Origin: Methylomarinum sp964397365
Lineage (GTDB): Bacteria > Pseudomonadota > Gammaproteobacteria > Methylococcales > Methylomonadaceae
Direction of reading: 5' to 3'
Assembly: GCA_964397365.1 (NCBI GenBank)
Contig: CAYNIU010000079.1
Span: 1-10,613, forward strand
DNA length: 10,613 nt
Shown here: in pieces, positions 1 through 5,741 of the stretch
Layout: each line of letters starts with the position of its first letter
How positions within the stretch are numbered: position 1 is the first letter of the stretch
Position numbers and translations under genes: made by a program
Notes under the pieces: generated by a model
Database searches by the model: none
What the model saw: only the letters and a program-made list of their open reading frames with translations
Told to the model about the DNA's origin: nothing

Positions 1-644
1 TGAAATTTAATCAACCTCAATTATTTACCATGGCCTTGACCCATCGCAGTATGGGAGCAAAGAATAATGAACGACTGGAGTACTTGGGGGACTCGGTATT
101 GGGTTTTGTTATTGCACAAAAATTATATGATATGTTTCCTGAAGCCGGTGAAGGTATTTTAAGTCGTTTGCGGGCGAGCTTGGTTAACCAAGGGACATTA
201 GCTGATTTGGCTCGACAGCATAATGTTGGTGATTATCTGATTTTAGGATCTGGTGAGTTGAAAAGCGGCGGTTTTCGTAGGGATTCTATTTTATCAGATG
301 CCATGGAGGCGATGATGGGAGCATTACTTAAAGATCAGGGCGTCGAGACTTGCCGGCAATGGATTCTTAATTTGTTTGCTGAAAAATTAGCTGCATTAAG
401 CACGGATAACTGGACTAAGGATCCCAAGACTGAATTACAGGAATTAATGCAGGCAAAACAACGGGGGTTGCCTGTATATGAGTTGGTGTCACAAACAGGC
501 GCTGCTCATGCACAAACTTTCAAGGTGAAATGTACTATTGATATTGTAAATGAAGACAGCTTTGGCACAGGCATTTCCAGAAAAAAGGCGGAACAGGCCG
601 CGGCTGAAAAACTGTTAAAAAAATTAAAAAGGTCAAGTAAATGA
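1..644 (+). CDS. rnc: Ribonuclease III, 5' end cut off by the window
   Basis: RNase III cleaves double-stranded RNA in rRNA processing and mRNA turnover. The reading frame is open to the window edge (first whole codon at position 3). The residues before the first ATG (position 30) already match the family just ahead of the ALTHRS motif, so that ATG is internal and roughly 12-14 N-terminal residues lie outside the window. The nuclease domain shows the signature NNERLEYLGDS, with the metal-binding Glu and Asp, and the second acidic pair in LSDAMEAMMGA. From about residue 130 of the visible part comes the dsRNA-binding domain: DPKTELQELMQ at its start, and a Lys-rich helix with SRKKAEQAAAEKLLKKL at its end. 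The stop overlaps the era start (ATGA), which suggests translational coupling. Identification is secure. Confidence 0.97.
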   Translation, partial: KFNQPQLFTMALTHRSMGAKNNERLEYLGDSVLGFVIAQKLYDMFPEAGEGILSRLRASLVNQGTLADLARQHNVGDYLILGSGELKSGGFRRDSILSDAMEAMMGALLKDQGVETCRQWILNLFAEKLAALSTDNWTKDPKTELQELMQAKQRGLPVYELVSQTGAAHAQTFKVKCTIDIVNEDSFGTGISRKKAEQAAAEKLLKKLKRSSK

Positions 645-1528
645 AATGTGGATATGTTGCCTTGATCGGCCGGCCTAATGTCGGAAAATCCACACTGATG
701 AATCACATCTTGGGCCAGAAAATCAGTATTACTTCCAGAAAGCCACAAACAACACGACACCGGATATTAGGTATTAATACAACGGCCACGGCCCAGATTA
801 TTTATATGGATACCCCGGGAATGCATGGAGATGAAAAAAAAGCGTTAAACCGCTATTTGAATAGAACAGCGGATACAACATTACTCGGTGTTAATGTTGT
901 GGTCTGGTTAATTGACAGCTTGTCTTTTCAGGCATTTGACGAAGTTATTTTTAAAAAACTGGAACGGGTCGGATTACCGGTTATTTTAGCTGTTAATAAG
1001 GTTGATAAGGTTAAAGATAAAGAAGCTATTATGGCTTTTTTTGCCGAAGCGCAAAAACGCTATCCGTTTGAACAGATGATTCCGATTTCCGCATTAAAAC
1101 AAACTAATCTGGATAAACTGGAGCAGCTGGTTGCTGAATTATTGCCACAAGGTGATTTGATTTATTCCGAAGATCAAATTACCGACCGTCCTGAGCGTTT
1201 TCTGGCAGCGGAAATCGTACGCGAAAAATTGACGCGCAGGCTGGGGGATGAATTACCTTATGCCATTACCGTTGAAATTGAACGCTATGAAGAACAGGAA
1301 AAAATCACCAAAATTTATGCCATTGTATGGGTAGAACGCAGTACCCAAAAAAATATCGTGATTGGTAAACAAGGCGAAATGCTGAAAAAGATTGGCACGG
1401 ATGCCAGAATGGATATTGAAAAACTGATTGATCAGAAAGTGTATTTACAGATCTGGGTTAAGGTAAAAAAGGGCTGGTCAAACAATGAACGATCCTTGCA
1501 AAGTTTAGGTTTTATAGATACTGAATAA
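641..1528 (+). CDS. era: GTPase Era
   Basis: Era is an essential GTPase that binds the 3' end of 16S rNA precursor (16S rRNA) and helps mature the 30S subunit at the inner face of the membrane. At 295 aa it is close to the usual 300. The GTPase domain shows G1 GRPNVGKS (residues 10-17), the TT of G2 near 38-39, G3 DTPG (57-60), G4 NKVD (119-122) and G5 SAL (150-152). The C-terminal KH RNA-binding domain carries VIGKQGEMLKKIG (about 240-252), and the tail NERSLQSLGF is typical of the family. The ATG overlaps the rnc stop by 4 nt. An AAAAGG stretch about 8 nt upstream can serve as ribosome binding site. It is the middle gene of the rnc-era-recO cluster and is surely cotranscribed with its neighbours. 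Confidence 0.98.
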   Translation: MKCGYVALIGRPNVGKSTLMNHILGQKISITSRKPQTTRHRILGINTTATAQIIYMDTPGMHGDEKKALNRYLNRTADTTLLGVNVVVWLIDSLSFQAFDEVIFKKLERVGLPVILAVNKVDKVKDKEAIMAFFAEAQKRYPFEQMIPISALKQTNLDKLEQLVAELLPQGDLIYSEDQITDRPERFLAAEIVREKLTRRLGDELPYAITVEIERYEEQEKITKIYAIVWVERSTQKNIVIGKQGEMLKKIGTDARMDIEKLIDQKVYLQIWVKVKKGWSNNERSLQSLGFIDTE

Positions 1529-1531
1529 TGC

Positions 1532-2239
1532 GTGACTGATTTTACTGTTTTATTGCAGCCTGCGTTTATCCTACATCAAAGAAATTATCGGGAAAGTAGC
1601 TTGATAATGGATGTACTGACCCGGGATTACGGCGTTATTTCTATTCTTGCAAAAGGCGTTAGAAAAAAGAAATCCAAACTGGCAGGACTATTACTGCCGT
1701 TTTCCAGTTTAAAACTCTCTTTTATTGGCAAATCTGATCTTAAAACGTTTATTGGCGCTGAATTAATTGAACGGATTGAATTAACCGGTCTTGGACTGTA
1801 TTGCGGTTTTTATGTCAATGAACTGGTTTATCATTTTTTACATCAATATGATCCTCATCCAGAAGTGTATAACGAATACCTTTGTTGTATTAATCAATTA
1901 AAAAAAACAGATCACATCGAACAAAGTTTACGTATTTTTGAACTGAGGTTGATGGAATACATTGGTTATGGGGTGACATTGAATTCTGATGCTAGTGATG
2001 GCAGCCCGATTGTTAAAGATGAGATTTATCAGTATGTTGAAGGGGTTGGTTTGATGCGCAATGCAGAAGGGCTTGTTAGCGGAGATACCTTGTTAGCTTT
2101 GCAAAATGGTTTGATTCTGGATAAACAGGGATTAATAGAAGCCAAGCAATTAATGCGAAGTGTGTTGGATTTTCATTTACATGGCAAGGTGCTAAAAAGC
2201 AGAGTGGTTTTAGCTAAAGTTATAAAACATCTACAATAG
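1532..2239 (+). CDS. recO: DNA repair protein RecO
   Basis: RecO works with RecR (and RecF) to load RecA onto SSB-coated single-stranded DNA in gap repair. The 235-aa product matches the family's usual length. The N-terminal OB-fold contains PAFILHQRNYRESSLIMDVLTR and the typical GVISILAKGVRKKKSKLAG stretch (about residues 25-50). The rest is the helical C-terminal domain; it lacks a clear four-Cys zinc motif, as in other gammaproteobacterial RecO. The start is GTG, 3 nt after the era stop. The nearby ATG at 1528 is out of frame and stops after three codons. No Shine-Dalgarno sequence is visible, so translation probably depends on ribosomes finishing era. Confidence 0.95.
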   Translation: MTDFTVLLQPAFILHQRNYRESSLIMDVLTRDYGVISILAKGVRKKKSKLAGLLLPFSSLKLSFIGKSDLKTFIGAELIERIELTGLGLYCGFYVNELVYHFLHQYDPHPEVYNEYLCCINQLKKTDHIEQSLRIFELRLMEYIGYGVTLNSDASDGSPIVKDEIYQYVEGVGLMRNAEGLVSGDTLLALQNGLILDKQGLIEAKQLMRSVLDFHLHGKVLKSRVVLAKVIKHLQ

Positions 2240-2271
2240 TTTTAAACAATATATTTGAATCGGGTAAAAAA

Positions 2272-3018
2272 GTGCAGGAAAAACAAGACATATTATTGGG
2301 TGTTAATATAGATCATGTGGCGACATTAAGGCAGGCTCGAGGAACAAAATATCCAGAGCCGGTGCAAGCGGCTTTGCTTGCAGAACAGGCAGGCGCCGAT
2401 GGTATTACTGCGCATTTAAGAGAAGATCGGCGTCATATTCAAGATAGAGATATTTATCTTCTGCAACAAATGTTGCATACTCGTCTCAACCTTGAAATGG
2501 CCGTGACCGATGAAATGATTGTCATCGCGACACAGGTTAAGCCCTATGCCTGTTGCCTTGTTCCAGAAAAGCGGGAAGAATTGACGACGGAAGGCGGTCT
2601 GGATGTGTCCGGGGCTATAAAGCGAATGAAACAAGCCTGTACGGACCTGGCGGCAGCAAATATAGAAGTCTCTTTGTTTATTGATCCAGATTATAAACAA
2701 ATAGATGCGGCACTTGAAGCTGGTGCTCCGGTAATAGAGTTACATACGGGACGTTACGCTGATGCAGAGAATACGCATATTCAACGGCAGGAATTGTTAC
2801 GTATTCAGCAAGCAGCGGAATATGCCTATAAATCCGGTCTTCAGGTCAATGCCGGACACGGATTGCATTTTTATAATGTTGAGGCTATATGTCGGATTCC
2901 GCAAATTATGGAGTTGAATATTGGTCATTCTATTATTGCCCAGGCAGTATTTTCCGGTCTTGAGCAGACTGTCAAGGATTTAAAACAACTTATGAGACAA
3001 ACCAGGCTGAGTCTTTGA
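2272..3018 (+). CDS. pdxJ: Pyridoxine 5'-phosphate synthase PdxJ
   Basis: PdxJ condenses 1-deoxy-D-xylulose 5-phosphate with 3-amino-2-oxopropyl phosphate to give pyridoxine 5'-phosphate, the ring-closing step of DXP-dependent vitamin B6 synthesis. It is a TIM-barrel of 248 aa. Visible family motifs are LLGVNIDHVATLRQARG near the start, AHLREDRRHI with the catalytic His48, LNLEMA with Glu75, PEKREELTTEGGLDV (about 98-112), ELHTGRYA, and NAGHGL with His196. All three catalytic residues sit three positions after their E. coli counterparts. The start is GTG with no convincing Shine-Dalgarno, 32 nt after recO. The rnc-era-recO-pdxJ order is common in proteobacteria; acpS, which often follows, is absent here. 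Confidence 0.97.
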   Translation: MQEKQDILLGVNIDHVATLRQARGTKYPEPVQAALLAEQAGADGITAHLREDRRHIQDRDIYLLQQMLHTRLNLEMAVTDEMIVIATQVKPYACCLVPEKREELTTEGGLDVSGAIKRMKQACTDLAAANIEVSLFIDPDYKQIDAALEAGAPVIELHTGRYADAENTHIQRQELLRIQQAAEYAYKSGLQVNAGHGLHFYNVEAICRIPQIMELNIGHSIIAQAVFSGLEQTVKDLKQLMRQTRLSL

Positions 3019-3051
3019 AGAATGTAAAATTTTTGACATTAGATATAAACA

Positions 3052-3792
3052 ATGCAAAATAAAATTGAATTTCATCAATTAACATCGGCAGGAGACCGGA
3101 GTGATAATCAGGATTGCATGGCAAATTATATGGGTCAGGATTATGCCTTGTTTATTGTGGCGGATGGTTTGGGCGGACATTATGCCGGTGAAAAGGCATC
3201 GCAGTTTTTTTGTCGGGGTATGTTGACGCTTTTGGGCAAATATCAACCGTTATTAAAGACGAATGTAGGCGCCGTTTTTTCGCAATGGGTGAATGATGCG
3301 ATTACTGTAATGGGGCAACTGTTTGCGAATGACCCTGATGCTGCAAAGGCTCATACAACTTGTGCAGTGCTGTATTTAGATGATAAGCAGGTTATTACTG
3401 CTCACTGTGGCGATTCAAGAATTTACAGAATCAATCAAAAGCAAGTCTTATGGAGAACAAAAGACCATTCATTAACACAAAAACTAATGGATGAAGGAAA
3501 AATTACTGAACGGGAAATGGGCTTGCATCCAGAACAGAACCAGTTGACCCGAAGTATTAATATTTTGAATCTTCACAAAGTGGATATTGGAGTTTATGCG
3601 CCTATGGAAGCGGGAGAATCGTTTGTTTTGTGCAGTGACGGATTTTGGGAATATATTAAAGAGGCTGAATTATTACAGTTGGCGCGAACAGATTCAGCCA
3701 AAGAAGAGTTAAGAAAACAGGCAAAATTATCTGTTTTCAGAGCAGCTGGTAATAGTGATAATGTCACTGTACAACTGGTCAGGGCTAGTTGA
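3052..3792 (+). CDS. PP2C-family serine/threonine protein phosphatase
   Basis: This is a metal-dependent (Mn/Mg) cytoplasmic phosphatase of the PP2C/Stp type that removes phosphate from Ser/Thr of proteins. All 246 aa form one catalytic domain; no membrane segment or second domain is present. Metal ligands and motifs are complete: RSDNQD (Asp21), VADGLGGHYAGEKAS (Asp38), HTTCAVL, CGDSRIYR (Asp121), DHSLTQ, LTRSI, CSDGFWEYI (Asp196) and GNSDNVTV (Asp236). It should therefore be active. The start is ATG 34 nt after pdxJ; in-frame stops lie directly upstream, which fixes it as the first possible start, but no Shine-Dalgarno is visible. No Ser/Thr kinase gene is in the window, so the substrate is unknown. 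It runs convergent to the sigma-54 activator gene, with 38 nt between stops and no evident terminator. Confidence 0.93.
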   Translation: MQNKIEFHQLTSAGDRSDNQDCMANYMGQDYALFIVADGLGGHYAGEKASQFFCRGMLTLLGKYQPLLKTNVGAVFSQWVNDAITVMGQLFANDPDAAKAHTTCAVLYLDDKQVITAHCGDSRIYRINQKQVLWRTKDHSLTQKLMDEGKITEREMGLHPEQNQLTRSINILNLHKVDIGVYAPMEAGESFVLCSDGFWEYIKEAELLQLARTDSAKEELRKQAKLSVFRAAGNSDNVTVQLVRAS

Positions 3793-3830
3793 TATTCAGC
3801 TGTTATGGGGGAGTCATATTTTTTTGGGGC

Positions 3831-4790
3831 TTAATGTGCTGCCAAACCGTGTTTTTGAATCCGGTATAACAGGGTATCCCTGGATATGCCAAGTAATCGT
3901 GCGGACTTGCTGCGGTTACCTCCGGTTCTGGACAGGGCTTGATGAATCATGCTGGCTTCAAGAGTATCCAGCTGTAGTCCTGATTCGGGTAAGGTAAAAT
4001 TTGATTCGGAAACGAGTTTTTTCGGGTTTTCACAAATTTCATGGGGCAGGTTTTCCGGCCCAATAGTTGTTCCGGCCAGTAAAATGCTCAAGCGTTCACA
4101 AAGATTGCGCAGTTCACGAATATTGCCTGGCCAGGAATAAGAATGTAATTTTTTAAGGGCTTGTTTATTGAATTTGGGGGGATGAATGGAATATTTTTCA
4201 GCAAAGTAATCGAAAAAATATTTTACCAACGCTTCAATGTCTTCTCTGCGTTCTTGTAATGTTGGGATTTCCAAGGGGACAACATTTAAGCGGAAGTATA
4301 AATCCTGACGAAATTTACCGGCATTAATTTGCTCAAGCAAATCAGAATTGGTTGCAGCAATCACACGCACATCAACTTTATATGGAGTGGTATCACCTAC
4401 CGCCAGACATTCGCCTGATTCCAGAAATCGTAATAGTTTGGCTTGTATGGATAGAGACAGAGAATTAATTTCATCCAGAAACAGGGTTCCGCCATTCGCC
4501 ACTTGAACCAGTCCTTTTTTTGTATTTACAGCGCCTGTGAAGGCGCCTTTTTTATGTCCAAACAACTCTGATTCAACTAATCCTGAAGACAAAGCCGCAC
4601 AATTGAGTGAAATAAATGGTTTATTGGCTCGCAGGCTGTCTTTTTGAATAGCATTAGCCAGGACTTCCTTTCCAGTGCCGGTTTCTCCCTTTATTAATAC
4701 AGTAACATCGGTTGTAGCGACAATCTTGGCGCTACGCAGTAATGATTCAAATGCGGGTGAGCGGCCAATAATAGAATTGAAATGATTCAC
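3831..4790 (-). CDS. Sigma-54-dependent transcriptional activator without sensor domain (PspF-like)
   Basis: A bacterial enhancer-binding protein that remodels sigma-54 RNA polymerase with ATP. The AAA+ domain starts almost at the N terminus: IIGRSPAF (about residues 7-14), Walker A GETGTGKE (35-42), the sigma-54 contact loop GAFTGA (82-87), Walker B LFLDE (103-107), sensor I ATN (146-148), and SWPGNIRELRN (219-229). A Fis-type helix-turn-helix ends the protein (GNRSKSARLLGISRDTLLYRI, about 291-311). There is no receiver, GAF, PAS or other input domain, so at 319 aa it resembles PspF. The chosen start is GTG at 4790, because GAGGG lies 6-7 nt upstream and it is 16 nt after the stop of the membrane-protein gene. 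An ATG at 4883 would extend the frame, but deep into that gene. Control must come from a partner protein or from expression level. The adjacent receptor promoter is the obvious target (inference). Confidence 0.95.
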   Translation of the reverse strand: MNHFNSIIGRSPAFESLLRSAKIVATTDVTVLIKGETGTGKEVLANAIQKDSLRANKPFISLNCAALSSGLVESELFGHKKGAFTGAVNTKKGLVQVANGGTLFLDEINSLSLSIQAKLLRFLESGECLAVGDTTPYKVDVRVIAATNSDLLEQINAGKFRQDLYFRLNVVPLEIPTLQERREDIEALVKYFFDYFAEKYSIHPPKFNKQALKKLHSYSWPGNIRELRNLCERLSILLAGTTIGPENLPHEICENPKKLVSESNFTLPESGLQLDTLEASMIHQALSRTGGNRSKSARLLGISRDTLLYRIQKHGLAAH

Positions 4791-4806
4791 AGAAGCCCTC
4801 TTACTG

Positions 4807-5523
4807 TTAAAAATGCTGCAAGCGCATGGGATATAGCCAGGGAAATGCAGCCAATATCGCGATAATAATAAAAAAAATGCCAATAAATTGCTTAAAGCGC
4901 TGAATCCGTGACAATTTTGTTAATACTCCTGTCATTATACCAATGCCCATGACAGCCGGTAAAGTCCCAAGGCCAAAAGCCAGCATAGTCAGACTGCTGT
5001 GAAGTATAGTGCCGGTTGTTGCGGCAAGTGCTAATGCAGTGTAGACCAGTCCACAAGGGAGCCAGCCCCAGATCATACCAAATAAAAAGGCTTGAAATTT
5101 GCTGGAAACTGGAATCAATTTTCTGCCGAATGGTTCAATCAATTTCCATAATCGGGAACCGGTTTTCTCAATATAGGCGAAGCGGGGAAACCAGCCGGCA
5201 ATATATAATCCAGCGCTACTCATAACAATTGCAGAGAGTATTTGTAAAATCCTGTGACCATAATCGGTATTAAAAGGCAGGGTTAAAAAAAGTGCAAAAA
5301 CACCAGCGACAATACCGGCAAGACAATAGCTTGTAATACGACCGAGATTGTAATTCAAAATAAAAGGAAACAGTCTGCGTTTGCGGGTACGAATTTCGGG
5401 AGTGAGGCTTAGTGTTAAGGCGCCGATAATAGACCCGCACATGCCTATGCAATGCAGACTGCTGAAAAGTCCCATTGCAAAAGCGAAAATATAAGAGGTA
5501 TTGAATGCTAAAGGGTAATCCAT
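4807..5523 (-). CDS. TauE/SafE-like (DsbD_2-type) inner-membrane protein with metal-type Cys motifs
   Basis: A 238-aa polytopic membrane protein with about six hydrophobic helices (roughly residues 11-35, 60-82, 93-111, 146-170, 177-200, 212-231). Helix 1 contains FSSLHCIGMCG (His24, Cys25, Cys29) and helix 4 contains WGWLPCGLVYTAL (Cys157). This pattern marks the 'sulfite exporter TauE/SafE' proteins of the DsbD_2 transmembrane family. From general knowledge, some relatives sit beside cbb3-oxidase assembly or copper-handling genes; a substrate is not established and the sulfite label is only a family name. The ATG at 5523 is preferred; a GTG at 5532 is the alternative, and neither has a clear Shine-Dalgarno. 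It precedes the sigma-54 activator gene by 16 nt, so the two form an operon. It may move or sense a metal or thiol compound linked to the receptor across the divergent promoter (inference). Confidence 0.85.
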   Translation of the reverse strand: MDYPLAFNTSYIFAFAMGLFSSLHCIGMCGSIIGALTLSLTPEIRTRKRRLFPFILNYNLGRITSYCLAGIVAGVFALFLTLPFNTDYGHRILQILSAIVMSSAGLYIAGWFPRFAYIEKTGSRLWKLIEPFGRKLIPVSSKFQAFLFGMIWGWLPCGLVYTALALAATTGTILHSSLTMLAFGLGTLPAVMGIGIMTGVLTKLSRIQRFKQFIGIFFIIIAILAAFPWLYPMRLQHF

Positions 5524-5559
5524 GCCGCGCACATTATCATAATCTCAAAAATAAAAGTA

Positions 5560-5570
5560 GATTAACAAAC
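5560..5570 (+). promoter_or_regulatory. Candidate enhancer-type operator, copy 1
   Basis: GATTAACAAAC, an imperfect GATT-N3-AATC dyad (one mismatch in the right half). The second copy at 5632-5642, read on the minus strand, differs at only one of 11 positions. It lies about 152 bp upstream of the predicted receptor transcription start and about 37 bp upstream of the membrane-protein start codon on the other strand. Assignment as an activator site is inference. Confidence 0.35.
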
Positions 5571-5631
5571 TGAATAGTTGTTGAAAGTGTGTGAAATAAC
5601 TCAATGTCTTTAGGGGATATAACACAGCGTT

Positions 5632-5642
5632 GATTGTTAATC
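5632..5642 (-). promoter_or_regulatory. Candidate enhancer-type operator, copy 2
   Basis: GATTGTTAATC, a perfect GATT-N3-AATC dyad centred about 80 bp upstream of the predicted receptor start. Read on the minus strand it is GATTAACAATC, nearly identical to copy 1 on the plus strand. The centres are 72 bp apart, close to seven helical turns, which suits a dimer or hexamer of a Fis-type activator looping to a sigma-54 promoter (inference). Confidence 0.35.
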
Positions 5643-5690
5643 GTGTTGTCTGTTTGTCTTAAGGTGTTGTTGTTTAAGGGGATAAATTAG

Positions 5691-5706
5691 TGGCCTTTAA
5701 TTTGCT
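5691..5706 (+). promoter_or_regulatory. Sigma-54 promoter of the TonB-dependent receptor gene
   Basis: The sequence TGGCCTTTAATTTGCT matches the sigma-54 consensus TGGCAC-N5-TTGCW at TGGC and TTGCT, with GG (5692-5693) and GC (5704-5705) separated by exactly 10 bp. The GC element at -12 puts the transcription start near 5717, giving a leader of about 25 nt with a GAGGG ribosome site before the TTG start at 5742. No convincing sigma-70 promoter is visible in the same intergenic region. The adjacent operon encodes a sigma-54 activator, which fits well. Confidence 0.75.
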
Positions 5707-5741
5707 TATATAGGGATTTAGTGTTTTTGAGGGAAATAAGG

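Noticed and set aside
3033..3061. TTGACA ahead of the PP2C gene as a promoter
   Set aside because: A -10 box at normal spacing would fall inside the coding sequence (after the ATG), so the transcript could not include the start codon.
4791..4883. Longer activator start at ATG 4883, adding 31 residues
   Set aside because: The extension lies largely inside the upstream membrane-protein gene, is unlike any activator N terminus, and the GTG at 4790 has a GAGGG site at the right distance.
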